A stretch of DNA of 64,000 bases from Psococerastis gibbosa. Lineage: Eukaryota > Arthropoda > Insecta > Psocodea > Psocidae. Both the position numbers and the translations under genes were made by a program. A model generated the notes under the pieces. The model made no database searches, had not been told where the DNA came from, and saw only the letters and a program-made list of their open reading frames with translations. This document shows positions 34,201-49,200 of the stretch, piece after piece. The stretch covers positions 23,126,001-23,190,000 of the forward strand of contig OZ020484.1 of assembly GCA_963971405.1 (NCBI GenBank), written 5' to 3'. The stretch's first letter is position 1. Each line of letters begins with the position of its first letter.

Positions 34201-37200
34201 ATTTTAGTAATACATAATTGACAAAGTTATTTTACAATCGAAACATTTGTAAATACGCTTTCAAATCGACCAAGGCCTATCATCCCTGATCCTCCTGATT
34301 CATCACATTACAGTACGGCTTAAGGGTTTACACCGGACCACCAACATGTTTTCCTCCAATATTGACGACATGTTGAAATTAGTTGACGGCATTTCCCTAC
34401 CAGAGTCAAAAAACTGAGACGGCTGTACATATTCTCTAAGGACATAAGCAAAACATAAAACAGTAAAAAAAAATGTTTTCTACACAGTTACCACTCTCAC
34501 TACTGTATATTTGTTTCCTCAAAATTATTGGTGAATTAAATTATAATACTATCAGTATAGTATTATAATACGGTAATTAAAATGAACTAAGCTATTGTAG
34601 CAGCAGAGAAACATGCTACACAGGAAATGGGAAGTAATTTCCGAAAAAGCTAACTCAATACCAATGAGCTTCTCGGAGATAAAAAATCGCATAACATGGG
34701 ACAAATTATATTAAACAAGCGGTTCGACAGCAGCCTCCAGCTGTTGACTCCACCCCTTGCACCCGCGGCGGGCGACAGCTCGCCCCTTCGGGGCCTCGCA
34801 TTGGGCATAAAAAAATATTTTGTCATAATTATATCAAATATTAAATTACTAAAATGGCTATATAAAAATAGGGGTTGGTGATATAAAAGAAAAAATTTAG
34901 GGTTGTATGTATTTTTTAATGCCACATTAAAAAATAATAAAAACAAAAAATTTCGTCCATAAATTAAAAAACAAATTTAAGGGTGAACAACCCTTTTCAC
35001 TTAGGGGTATGAAAAATAGATAGTAGCCGATTCTCAGACCTACTGAATACGCATATAAAATTTGGTAAAAATCGGTAAACCCGTTTCGGAGGAGTACGGT
35101 AACTAACATTGTGACATGGAAATTTTATATATTAGATTTGCCTGGTAGCTGATCGTAGTCGCCCTTATAGTACCTACTTGCATCCGTCACTGACTCGTTC
35201 AAGTAGGCCTAGTTTCAGTAGCCTGGTATTCGGTTCTCATAGGCAATTAGCAAAGACGTGAAGATTAGGACAGCCTTGGGAGTGAAAGGAGCTGCAGAGT
35301 CGGAGGAAAGAGCAGAGCCCGGTGCTAACTCAATTACGAGCGACAAATTTGGATGAACCGCCCCATGAAAATGGGCGGAGGAGAAGAGCGCCAGGGGGGA
35401 ATGTAGGTGAGATGAGCTAACTGGATTTATGTATTACATAGTACGTTGTCATTCTCAGCTTGCGCCTCTTTTTTGAATGATTTTAATTGACACCTCGATA
35501 CCCGAACCAAATTGAAATGAAAATGAAAAATAAATAAATAATTAATGTATACTGGCTTGCAAATAATAATAATAATAATAGTTACCCGGACAAGGTGCAA
35601 ATATTGAAGAAAAAAATGTTATACATATAATTATCACGCTTTAGCTTCAGCTTATAGAGCGAACTTACAGTACCTAGTAGGTAGAGCAGTGGCACTGCAA
35701 GATATTATTTTAATTAATAATTAATAATAATAAACCATTGTAAATATAATATTAATAAGTCAGTTAGGCTGACCATCTTTTAATCTAACCTATAACCAAA
35801 GCCGTTAATATTTTCATTAAATATACAGATCCCTGCTTATTTGTAAAACATTCCTCCTACCTTAGCATATGTAGTGCAATAAGTATGAAAGAATGCAGGA
35901 GAAAAGAAACAGCCAACAGCACTTAGTTGAGAGTTGCTAGAGTGCTGTCGTTTAGCAGCGCTCAAGGGCGCAGGCGCAACATATTTTCTCGTTCCTCTTA
36001 TTCCAATATTTTTGTATTGGTTCTTTTGTATGTTTCTCTTTCATGCCCAGTTTCCATCTCAACGCATCCCATTTATCACTGAGATAGAACGAGGGATTTT
36101 AAATCCAAGCATATTAATGATGTTGGCTCTGGCAGTGTAAATTAATCGCAGAGTACATACGTATATACTGCACCTACTATCCCTTTGCGAGAATAATTAA
36201 AAGCAGCAACAAATGAGTTGTAACCTTATAGACAAAAGTTACTGTAGGTGCTTTAAACCCACGTAAAATTATATAATATAGTGCACGTCAGCACCTAATC
36301 AAAACAGTCACTATTGAGCCTCCGAGATACAATCTTAAAAGTATACAGAAAATATCAACCGTAGATACTGACCAAACGTTCAGATGTATAATAAGCTTTA
36401 AGATCGAGCACGATTATACTGTAACATCACTATCAAATTATAAGCAATTTATCAATTAGAAAGGCTTTCACGGTTGGAGTCAGCGTACTTTCAAACGTTT
36501 CACCAACGGACGACATCTTCAGTGGACGTAGGCTTCTAAGATTGTAACACGGAGGCTCAATAGCATCAACCCGGATTCTACTGCTTTAGCATCATAGGCA
36601 ATCTCACTAAAATGATGCTCAGTTAAACAATTACAATACAATTATGTTTCCGTTGCTAATTTAAGCCCAAATATTGGTGCTTCAACTACTCTAAGTTTCG
36701 TAATAGGCAAAACTTTGCATGACATAAATAATGTTGATTACTGTACAAACACCTAGACACCTACAAAGGCGGATCCAGCCGAAAATTTAGGGGGGGGGGT
36801 CACAAGTTTTTTGTAAGTTTAAAAGGTAATTTTTTTTGTTTGTTGAAAAGTTTAGTTTTATTCAATTTTTTTACTAGGTATCTTAAAAATTTACCGATTC
36901 AACAAACATTTATAGGCTTCTGAAATGCAACTGGGGTTTCCACAAAGATGCTTAAAACAACGTACACATACGCTACAATAAACACGCAATATAAATGCGA
37001 AGAAGGCAGTATTGGGGGTCTAGCGGCACGTGCGAGACACGTGCTTACTCACCCTTTATCAATCGATGTTGCCTCCAACGGAGCCAACAACATTGCTTTT
37101 TTAAATCATACAAATGGAATGCATTGTAAAATTGTGCACGATTTTCAAGCCTTTATTTCTAATAAAGATACAATAATAATAATTTGCTGTACGATACATG

Positions 37201-40200
37201 GATGCGCGGCAGTGCCGGAATAGCTACGTAGCAGGAGTAGCAAATGCTATGGGCCTCATAATTCGCGGGCTTCAAAGCCTGTCCATACTTTGCCCATATT
37301 AAATCCAGAAAAGTTTATTTGTAACAGTTTTGTTTTATTTATTAGCCTAACCTTGAGAGCTTATAGCAAACCAAACCTTGACAGAATTCGCTACAGGCCC
37401 CGCGTTGGCTTAATCCGGCACTGGGTTGCACTAACCATGTAACCTAACTTTTTGGTTAGATTTTGACCGGTAAATAATGTATAAAACGTGACATTGGGAG
37501 AAGACAGCAAGACTATAGAAGTTTGGATTTAAAAATCCCTTTCGGCTCTGGCCGATCAGGAGTAGGGAGATTCCGCAAACCCTGCTTTTCCTCTACGCTA
37601 CCTACGCTATGTATGTAATAACAAATAAAAAATACTTCATTATTTTCCCGACCACAACATCAACACACAAAACACTCTTGTGTTCCAAATTTCGAACCAC
37701 AATGCCGAATATGAACTTTTATTTAACAAATTATTTTCACTTTGACTGGATGCCATCTTAAAATGGTTGATTTGTCATAAAAAGTGGTGATTGCCATTAT
37801 CGCAGATAATAATACGAACTTTCAGTCAAATTTTAATTCATTCCTCTGCGACCAATATTAACTGAGATATGAATTATAGAAGGTTTCAATCGGCCGCCAT
37901 CTTGTAACTAAAGAGTGGATCTAGCTGGTTAACGAACTCGATCAAGACATTTGTATGATCACTTTTTGTGCCAAGTTTCATCAAAATCGGATAATATTTA
38001 CGGAAGTTAGAGTGTTTCCTAAAATCGATATACAAACATACATATACTGTATATATATATACATTTATACAACATTTTGAACGGAGGGTGGTTTTAGGCT
38101 CAGGGGGTCATGAAATGAAAAGTTGTGAAGGAATTTTCCGAAAGTCGAACATTGGTCGCCATCTCAATAGGTAGATGAATCTCCATAGAAGGGGGATTAT
38201 TAATTGTACAAGTAGTATGTGTATCTTATGGCTATTTGGCTATAAACAATTCATGTATTTTATAGGTGCATTTTACACCCGAAGCGTTTTGACCGTTCTG
38301 TGTCAACATTATTATGACACTAACGAGTGTTTACATAAAAACAGCCGAATGCCATGCAAGATCGAATTCAACGTGTAAACGTTGCAATGTCAAAAATCAA
38401 AGCTTCCTTTTGTAATTTGACAATGACAGGCGGAAGCCCCACAACTCCGAGGTCACTAGTGGGTTATCCTTAGCCAGATACACTGTATACTGTATACACC
38501 CTGATCCCACAACAGAGAAGGGCCAGAGGTAGTCATGATCATATGAATTTGATGGCAATTTTTTTGTCGGAGCGTGGTGGACGAAATAATCGAAAATGTA
38601 ATCCAAAATCGCACAAAATGAACACTACTTGTAGGAGTCAAAATCACATCAGTCGAGATAAAATCGGACGAGAACAAAAAAATACCCAATTTCCCGTGTA
38701 ACTTAAAATGTCCAGTGTATCTTAAGCTTCATGCACACAAGTGATATGTCAAATGAAATGTGTTAAAAAGAGCTTTCATTTGATGCCCAACACGTTTGAA
38801 AATTCCGAGACACCGCTTATGCCCCCCCAGAAAGTGGTACTTTGAGTTCGCTTATGCAAATAGAAAAGTTTGAAACCTATTTTACGATACATTTTTTGCC
38901 GCACCTTAATATTCACCATAATAATAATACCGAAATTAAGCGAGTGATACACCTGCTCTGGATCACCCTAGTATAGCCTGTATGTAAATAAATAGCCATA
39001 CATACTGTATTTGATATAATCGAACAGGGACCGACCAGCCATTTAGTTTTCTGTGCCTTTTCCGTATTTTTATAATGCATCGCCAAATAAACCTCGACTT
39101 TTGCTATGGAAAAAGTAAGTTTTCATTTTTTTTTTCATGTGCAAGTAAAACATGCGAAACATAATCCAATTATTATTTTTTTAATTAAAAGGTTAATCGC
39201 GTACAAACAATTTAATGAATGTATCCTATTAAACTCTTCAATCACCTCACTAAGTAACCTAATAGGTACTTGTGTCGAGTTACGACACGTCTCCGTTCGC
39301 AAGGTGTGTAGAGAATCGCACGAGTACAAGCACGCTACCACCTTGCCACCGAAGTCGCTACATCGCTATTGTATTCTAATTCCATCGAGATGAACATTCA
39401 TAATAATTCCTGCAATTCTGTGATTATGTAACGGTGCAAATGAGAAGTGGCAATCAATTTAGCTACTTTGCTCGTATCGCATACCACATGCATTTTACAA
39501 TAGTGGCCTAATCACATAATTTCAAGGTCCGAGAATGAGAAACATGATAGGGCACACCCTTACCAATGCTCCAGTTATTATTTTACACGCCCCTCTGGTT
39601 GGTCACCGCTAGTCACTGCTACCTGTAACCCTAAGGAGCAAGCATAATACGATACAAGTAAGCAGACAGTCGAGACGCAGTGAGAAGTAGTTAAAGCCGT
39701 TAAAGGTAAATTTTATGTAGCTTACCATATGCCAGCAAAGCAGGAAATAAGAAAAGGCTAGGGCCACTAATATTTTAGTATAATCAGTATTATAATTTTC
39801 CGTCTAAAAAAACTATAAATACATATACTTATAGGGCCTAGCTGGATTTACATCGTCAAAACTTAGTTCGGCAGTTCTGACCAATGTCCAAAAATAACAA
39901 ATATTTACTCGTGCAGCCAAATAATAATAATAGTTTATATTTGAGCCATCAACAGATCAGGTCCACAACAATGACACTTACATGGTACAGTACACGCAAC
40001 CAAAAAATACACACAAAGGCTTTTAAAAAAAACAAAATAAATAAATGACTAAAAACTAAAACTACATACCTATAAATCAACAATTCACCCTACGGTACAG
40101 GCCTACTAATAATGCCCGAGATAGCTGTCCTGAAGGATGGTAGGATCAGTGCAAATGGATCAGGATCATTGAGTTTGTTTATTACCCCAATGATCCTACC

Positions 40201-43200
40201 AAGCGGTGACTTACAAGTAGAGTTGGCAACAAACAAAGTTTTCGATCGTGTATTCTTGATATTGACTCTGAGGTGAACTCTTTCGAGTATAGTAGGGCTG
40301 TCCAGATGACTGTTAATCAGCTTATAAAATAAAAAAAAGTCTGCAACCATCCTCCTACACTCAAGAGAGTTAATCTCAAACTCCAATTGCATTGCATTGC
40401 ATTAATGTGTCCTACATGACACGCACTTAGACGCTGTGCAAAGGAAAACCGTGCACCAGCAGTAGTTCAATAGAGAAAAATCTGCTGGTGTAAACTCTGT
40501 GTGTCTGCACCAACCCATTTGCTCCAATGAAAAATCTTGAAGCAGTATTGTTGCAGTAAAACGGCTTTGTGTTCCGGGGTCTCAGAGTTTAGTTTAGATA
40601 CGCAATTTTCGCAGCCTTTGGCAGTCATCCGCGGAATGCTATGTAGGAGCAGTCGGGTCGTGAGTCACGTGGTGACGTCACTTCCGTCTGGAATTTGTCC
40701 CTTTGACCTTAGACTACACCACGGCTGGCCAGTGATCAAAATATGGTCTAAAGCAAACCAGGAACAAACAAAACATACCAGTCAAATATTCAATACAGTA
40801 GGTGTACGTATTGTGCTTTCAATAGGGCGATTGAAGAATAACGAGAATATATATTTATTTTTCTTTGTACTAGCAATTTTCACTAGCCTACGTCAAAACC
40901 GGTCGGGTTTGGTTGTCTTTACTGCAACCTTTGGCTTATTGTAATCCAGTTCGCCTCCTTTTTGTAACCTGAGGTTTTAACATTGTGTCCCTCTAGTTAC
41001 ACCTTCCCTTAGTTCGGGTAGCTGCTGTGGTAGCCCCTGGACTAAGTCCTTTTTTGCTTCGAAATAGTTCGGGTGTAGACACTCAACAACCGTCCCACAA
41101 ACTTGCCTGTGGGAATCGTACCCCTTTTGTGCGGGCCTACTTTCTCTGTGATCGCACAAATCTAGTCATTTGACTGGACCCGACCCTGTTGTTGTGACTT
41201 CCACATTCCGCAGGCCTCTGCAGTTGCCTGAATGTGTGGCGAATAGTGCTTACTGTTTAGCTTGTAAGGCATTGAATCTCTTTGTACTGTTTTTTACCTA
41301 GGTTAATGTTTAGAATAAGAAATTAAAGATTTCAGTCTCTCAAGAGTAAAGCCTCTGCTTATATTACTGAATTACTTCCCCTTACTAACGCCTCGAGCCT
41401 TCGACATATTTTCCTTTACACTTCTTTCTATAATTTTTAAAAAAAATTAGAAATTGTAACAGCATTTGCTCCCAATTATTCATCAATGGGGGTATAGTAT
41501 ATGGCTGAACTCATATAAGCCCGGCAGAAGATTTCCCTATGAGGTACTGTATGTCAGCCATCTAAGCTTGAACACAAGCCATCAGTGATGGCCCATCACA
41601 TTAATAGTTTACTTCCCTACCCTACTTCCCTACTTGACTACCACATAGTTTAAGTTTCTATAATGTTTGAAACAGGGAGGTTCAGAAAAAAGTGTTAAAA
41701 TAATATAGGGCCTACTGTAATACTAATATGGGTGGCATTTAACGAGCGGGAGGGGGCTGTAAAACCTTACCTAAGGATTTGCAGACTAGCAAGCTAATTA
41801 TCACATTAAAAACAGATTAGGCGGATTCGAGTTAAGGAGTAATTAAATCAGCATGAAATTATTAATCAATAGAATCTTGGTTGCTCAAATATCTGTTATT
41901 AGAATTAGAACCTCCCATATTTTCGCCACATGTGCAGCCCAATATAGCGTTTTTTTTTCTTTACGAAAGAAAATCATCGTAGGTGAATTTAAATTATTTT
42001 TGGCAAGTTACTTCGGGACAGTGATAATCATTATATCAGTAATAAGTAGAGATTTTTACTATATTTGGCATACTTTGCCGTGGGCTATTTTTGTACACCC
42101 CTAGTGAGTGCATGCATAAGTGGGAGAGTCGGCCGAATGCTCCTACGATTACTCAAAATGGTTGAATTTTTATGACTCAAAGCCCATCAATGTTTTAAGA
42201 CTTCACCATAAAAGACGACGAGTAAACAATAGGAGCGCCGGCATGTCTCGGCCTTCTGCCTACGATAACCAAGCCTTTATATTGATGAGTTAAAATAAAT
42301 CAAAAGCCAAGAAGGAGCACTACGGAAGATAGAAATCACTAAACAGTTTAGATATATGCATTGCTTACCTTAAAAAAATCATAAAAATTCTATCAAAAAC
42401 GTGAAGAAAAGTGAGAAAGACAACGAAGTCGAAGGGAAACTCTAAAAAAAATATAAGTTAGAGCCAGTAAATTATTCAGCTTCAAAATTGTAGACCAGGA
42501 TTCGATATGCTCGCAACAGAGAAGTGAAGTGGGCATCATTGGCATTAGATGCAGCACTTCGCTTAACATCGTTTGAATTTCACGAGAAGAGGAAGAAGAT
42601 ACGGCTTCAGTTGGCCACATTATATAACGTCTGTTCCACTTGGTTGAGAAATAATCATCAATTGAGTTGTTAATGTACGGAATGCGTCCTGTCATAATTA
42701 AAGACATTTAAGTCGTCTCGAAAATGGATCAAGTTTTTATCACTTTACCCTTCATGTTTCAATGGAATTATATTTTGATTAATTTGTAGCAGACAGTTTG
42801 CGTCAGTAATAAGGCTAAGTCAGAAACGAAATTACACTAAATAGACCGACAGAATTTTTTTACATTATTAAAAGGAACGGAAAATCTGCGCAGGCACATG
42901 GCAGAAAGTGAATCTCCCAAGTACCAAAGATAAATTCTTTGTTGCACACACTGTAGCATCATATTTCTAATATAAAAAGAACATATTTGTGACGGGATAT
43001 GCCATTGCATTGGCCTAAAAAGTGTAATTAATAACAGTTTTGTGTGAGATTCGACTGGACTAAAAAATCAATGATACCAAGTCACTCACTGACAAATGAG
43101 CATAATTAGAGGAGGCTAACAATTTGCTGGCTTCAAGTAGTAAAAGGATATTACATTAAAGAGGAAATTAAATGTGGTGGCATGAGTGACGCCAGCTCAT

Positions 43201-46200
43201 TTCTCTTACGCGTTGGCCTTTCATAATCATCAATACTTTCAAATCTATCAGCACACTTTGATAGGTTATGATTGGAAAATGTGGTGGAAATAAAAAAGAA
43301 TAATACAGGACACTGCGATGAACTTCTAGGGCTTGTTCCCACTTCACTGCTAGATTGGAATAAAAATAACCCGTAGGCCTACATGAAAAAAAAAAAATAA
43401 TAATTTATTTGCAAACAAACCTAAACGTCCAATAAAATGCAAAGCTTTTACAGAAAATTGAGTACAACTTAAATTCCCCCCTCCACTCGTGTCTTATAAA
43501 TTATGTATTATATATTATTATGCATTATGTAGTCTCAATTTTTACGGCCGTATGCCTATTTGTACGTGGCCCATTGAATCTAGCACTGCCAACACACCTA
43601 TTGCTTTTTTGGTCATTATTGCTTTTTTGGTCATTATTGCTTTTGTTTCCGCATGAATTTTTGGCCGTTTGCAATTTGGTTCACGTCCTCCATGTCACCC
43701 CACCCCGACCACAAGTGACATTGGACAAACAGATATGCTTACCATTGACACTTCGAGTAGTCAACAAAAAGCTAAAGATAAACAAAAACACGGGAGGATA
43801 TTCCAGTAACAACACAACAGATACCGAAAGCGAAATGGCAATTGCCCTTGCTGGGGGGGGGGGGGAGGTGACGAAGAATATTGATGGCTTGTTCAATTCA
43901 GTGGAACTAAAACGGCTTTGTACATCATATAAAGAGGAACTAAAGATCTTACAAGGTCAGTGTAACCCATTAATATATTAATATATCCAATCGAAACACC
44001 AATTAACTCGGTGGGCGTATAAGCAAGCCCTTGCAGTCTCCCTTAAAACCAATTTAAAAAATAATAATAATAATAATAATAAAATAAAAAATAAAAACCA
44101 TTGACATGGTAACAGGCGCTAGCTCGAGTTACCCAGGCTAACAAGGTGACAATCCGCGGCTCAGCCAATCAACGATTCCGCAGTTGTGATCGAACGTACG
44201 CGGGTGGTTCCCGCCACAAGCTAAATGCAGTCAAAAGAAATTAAGATGATAGCCAGAGACCCAAGGTCAAGTGTGTAGTCTTCAGCGCCTGCGGTTCTGT
44301 TGTCAGCTCTGCCTGTTGAATTGCTCTTTTGTTTTTCTTTGCCAATATTTTCGTTCTTTTAAACCGTATTTGAAACCTTACCAAATTGACACATTTCCTT
44401 TGACCAACTCTCACATTTCCGTTGATATTTCCCCTTACGCACGTTATCGGCAATACTTTGAATATGGTTAGGCGCTATCTATTCTATTTTATTATATCGT
44501 TAAGTTAAACAAGATCGAAGATCGAAATTTTGTAGGACAAGGCAAAAAATTTAAAACGAGCGTTATCGTAATGGAACACACTATATAAGGTCTATTATCT
44601 TAGTACCTACGTTGTGAAACAAGCCTTTGCCCTTCAGAAACTACTGATACGGGAAATAATAACAGATAATGTACGAACACTATGGTTATGCAAGAATGAA
44701 GACAGGAATTTCTCAATAGTAAAGTGGTGGTGTGGATTCGAAGTTATACAAGAACGAAACAAATCAAGTTACATTCAGAATATTTTCCTGAGGATTTGCC
44801 TATGTGACCGGTCTTGACCCAAAGTAATCGTATAACACAGCAACGGCAATTTCTTTAAACTGAGTACGGTAGCCATAACACAGACTCACTCCCCCCGCCA
44901 GGTTGACAGTGTTGCTTTAAGCCATTGGCGTAAATTCCCAAAATTTCTGGGGGGGCTTTAGGACCCCAAGACCTTGTTCCCCCGGAGAAAAAAAATAGAT
45001 AAATGGGCCCAAATTAGCGAGGTCTTACGCATACATACCCTGGAGAAATAAAAGTGATAATTGGGCCGAAATTAGTGAGGTTATACGAATATTCTAACCC
45101 GGAGAAAGGGGGGCCCGGGCGTCTCCCCCGGAGAAAAAATTCATGAATATGCCCAAATTAGGGAGGTTTTACGCATTTTGCTAGCAGTACAGCTGCGATT
45201 TTACAGACGAATAAACCTACCACTGAGGGGGGGGGGGGGGGGGCGGGGGTCTTCCCCGAAGTAAATTTTTGAAAAAATCGGTCTGAAATATTGGGGTTTT
45301 AGGCATTTTGAGTAATACATTTTTTGTGAAAGTCCTTGGTCAATATGGTGATTTTTTTTTCCTGTAAAATAAGCATACTAACAATTAATTTCCCTTTCAT
45401 TATTGTGGATACTATGCCATTAGCCTCCACAGCGTCTTTGTCACCAGAAATCCTGGGGGGGGAGGCTACGGGTGCTTCTGGGGGGACAGGACCCCCCTAT
45501 TAACGCCAACGTTTGGAAGCAGTACAATTTAGATATTATAACGACGAATAAACCTACCATTGAGGGGGGCCCGGGGGTCTCCCCCGGAGAAAAATTAGGA
45601 AAAAAATAGCTCTAAAGTATTGAGGTTTTAAGCATTTTGAGTAATACATTTTTTGTGAAAGTACTTGGTCGATGTGGTGATTTTTTTTCATGTAAAATAA
45701 GCATACTAAGAATTAATTTCCCTTTCATTATTGTGGATACTATGCCTTTAGCCTCCACAGCGTCTTTGTCACCAGAAATCCTGGGGGGGGGGGCTACGGG
45801 TGGACCTGGGGGGGCTACGCCCCCCCCCCCCAGGACCCAGGACCCCCCTATTTACGCCAATGCTCTAAGCTGAAATGCTGAAAGCAGGCGTTGGAAAAAT
45901 AAAAAAATACTGCGCGAATTCGTAATCTTATAGAAATGTTTTCATATCTATACACAGTAAGAGTAAATCAGAACAAGTCATTTTTTGGCAAGGACGTCCA
46001 CCTGGAAAGCTGTTTGGTACTGCTAGAATGTCTGACTCAACCACTGATTGGACCGAGCTGGTTTGGTCCAGTCCAGTCTTCTTCTTCAAGTTACAGCAAT
46101 ACAGCCGGCTGGCAGCAACATGTGGCATCGATGCAAGAAGGGCGGATACAGGGAGGCAGGGGGGGGATAGCTGCTGCCCCCCCCCCAAATTTGGTAAATC

Positions 46201-49200
46201 TATTGTAAATTAATTTATTACACTCTGATTTAATCTCCTACATATGTTTTCCTATTTTGAACCACAACTACCCTCCCCCCTCCAAAAAAAATGCCTGGAT
46301 CCGTCCCTGTATCGATGCCTCCACTCCCTTTGATCCTGCCAATCAGCCCCACGGCTGCACTGGCCCCTACATCCTCCATCACTTGCTGCAGATATAACTC
46401 GGGCCTCGGTTGAAGCCTTCCAGTATTATAAGAAATAAAAAAGTCCGTCCAAAATAAATGTCCACTAACTTGCGGGAACAGATTCATTGTCATAAAAATC
46501 GCAACTCATCAATCAATCAGCTTATTTAGGTCTTTTAACAGGTCTTTTACAAAAATTAATTTACTATTTTACCAGAAAAATGTGGACAATAGTTAACGTG
46601 AAGGTACTCCAAAATGTATGTCTTCAAAATATTAAAATAAAAATAAAATCGCACATTACATTTGCAGTCAGATACGGTGGTGAGAACAATTGAAACGCTG
46701 TTGAATAAACTGTCATGAGGAAGAACGCAAATCCAAGATCAGAAGCACTGACAATGGATGCTAGAGAACAATATCTCAAAGGAACATAAAACTAGGCGAA
46801 GCACAAAGGCGTCGAGATGAACGTTATCGACCCCAGACAGCCAATGAATTTCCAATTCAAAAGAACAAGAGAAGAAAGGTGATGGTTTCAGAGCAACAAC
46901 AACGAGGGCAACCTAATTAACTAAGTAATTTCATGAATGTGCATGGGGTGTATGCAGGCTATGTATAAATCAGTTCGTTTTAGAACTAACAATTTAAGTT
47001 AACCCACTGGACCTGTATTAGCGGGTAACAGCGGGATTTCAATATTTTTAAGTCGCTATAATGACTAATTAGAATTTTCAAGGTGGTGAATCTATGAATT
47101 CATATACTCAGTCGAACTCGGTTAGTAGGCGCATGGTCGGGCAAGGCTAGCACTAACCAACCGAGGTTCGTTACTAAAATCAATTATTGGCCAGGGCTGT
47201 TCCCTCCGCTTGTATTGAAGTCCGGTATTAATTCTCCCTCCATTTCGGGTTAACTTTGCCTCTAAAAGTAAATATTTATTCTATGGCAATGCCTAATGAG
47301 GGATTGCATTTCTGTGCTAGCAGTTTACATTGTAAGGTACAAATATTGTATTACGGTAGGTACGCAACCTACTTTCACGACCAGCACCAGAGCAATTAAA
47401 AAAAAAGCTATAACTATAGTGAAAAACGTGAATGCCATGAATGTTTTTATAGCTGCAGACATTAAAAAGACTCAAAGCCCGGTTAGAATTAACGGCTTAG
47501 CTTTACTTTTATGGCAAACTAAATAAATTTCCGTCGACAGCGTTTTACGTATTTGTCTAAACAAGGAAACTAGTTCCAGGCTATGGTTTCTTATTCAGTA
47601 CCTACTTTAGGGGCTTAAGTCTCTGGGCTCAAATCATGGCTGGTATCCCTTCATTTACATCATTTAGCGAGTCAAAAATCGACAGCCCCTCTTTCGATCC
47701 GCCCTTGCCTGTACCAAACTACGTGTTTCTCGTATATCTTTCGTATTCTAGCAAAATAGACTTTCCTATGATATTGTGTTGTTAAGCTTAAGTTATTCCC
47801 ACTCATGTCAGGTTTTGCCAGCAAAACTGTTTTCCCAAAAAGGGATAAAAAGGAACCGGAGGAAAGAAAATATAATTTAAATTGAACTCACTGAAGCTGC
47901 GTCCAAGTTCTACAAGCTCTGCAGCGTATTGACGTCATAGCTTTGAATTTAAAGAGATACAACGAAATGTTACTTTTTCATTCTCATAAAATTAGAATAT
48001 ACTGATACATTCAAGTATTCTCGGCGGATCTTGTACCTATTAGGTGACTGACTTATAATTTTTTCTTATATGCTGTGTCTCGAGCCTCGGAGGTCCGTTT
48101 CACAGTCGAACAACGACTATTCCTGGCCCTGTGATTCATTGTCTAGACTAGATTATTCATTTTCTGCTGATATCAATGGAATTGTCAATTGATGACGGGA
48201 GTCCCTGGCGAATAACCTGAGAGATGAGAAAGAAAACAATGAGGTTCATTTGTGACGTCATTTTGTAGATGGCATCACCAGTTGCAATGATATCAAAGCG
48301 TTGATTTTTCCATAAGCCTCAATACTATTTTAAAATTATTTTTAATTACGCATTATTTTAAAGTGATATTTTTCTATAAATCATGGAGAATATATATATA
48401 TATATATAAAATTATATGCAGCGAAATAAGGTCCAGGTATAGTAAAAATATTATAAAAAATATTAAAAGAATTAATTAGATGCTAAGAGCTTAGTTTTCA
48501 CATGCAAACGGCGGCCATTTTGAATAATATGGATATCGGTTCGTCGTCAGCGAACCTAGTGACCAAAACTGTCCCTACAGAACCTCATTGCTCCAATATT
48601 TAGGCCTAGCCAATCATTTTCTAACCATATGAAAAGTGAAATCAGGAACTGATTGGATAGTATAGGTGCATACCTACATGTTAACGCATAGAAATATATT
48701 AACTGGAACGGCCGGAGATGTATGTAATATCCCTTACGGGGCTCCCGTTAGCCATAAGCCAACTATCAGAGATAAGTACCAATGTAAAAAATATCGAAGC
48801 CTTAAACATTGCAGCATAACAGAACGGATACCTGAACCCAGTCAAAACTCAGAACTGAGCTTGTGCAGGCTATTCACCGAGCGAAATTGCGTACTTATCT
48901 TGTGCTGGCCACCTCCCTGCCATATTGATAACAAACTCCTTAATAAGACGTGCCCGGCTCTCGTCAATAGCAGAGGTTCACCAGATTATGTGTTGTATTA
49001 GGCTGCAAGAAAGCTGATGGCGGAAGCCTAATTCTATGGTGTAATTAAAAAAAAATATATGTATATTGATAACAATGATAACGGTCTACAGATGGTTAAC
49101 GGCAAATTTTTCCACAATTTCTGCGTTCAAAAAGAAATGTAATGTAGTGATTCTACAGCCGATAAAGTATCAAGCATTCAGTTATTAAATTCAGGAAAGC

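Noticed and set aside
37955-38070. Third copy of the TTTCATCAAAATCGG repeat
   Set aside because: Only a short motif is shared with the copies at 7775 and 21901; too little to call.
40537-40944. Plus-strand 135-codon open frame
   Set aside because: No family match. It spans the regulatory-motif cluster and drifts into hydrophobic AT-rich sequence.
42393-42707. Minus-strand 104-codon open frame
   Set aside because: Composition looks random and there is no recognisable motif.
43151-43342. Minus-strand frame with CADRFESIDDYERPTRKR
   Set aside because: The composition is protein-like, but no homology, splice partners or conserved motif could be recognised.
43520-43981. Plus-strand 153-codon open frame
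   Set aside because: It includes a repeated GCTTTTTTGGTCATTATT segment and a G tract, and codes for low-complexity sequence; likely chance.
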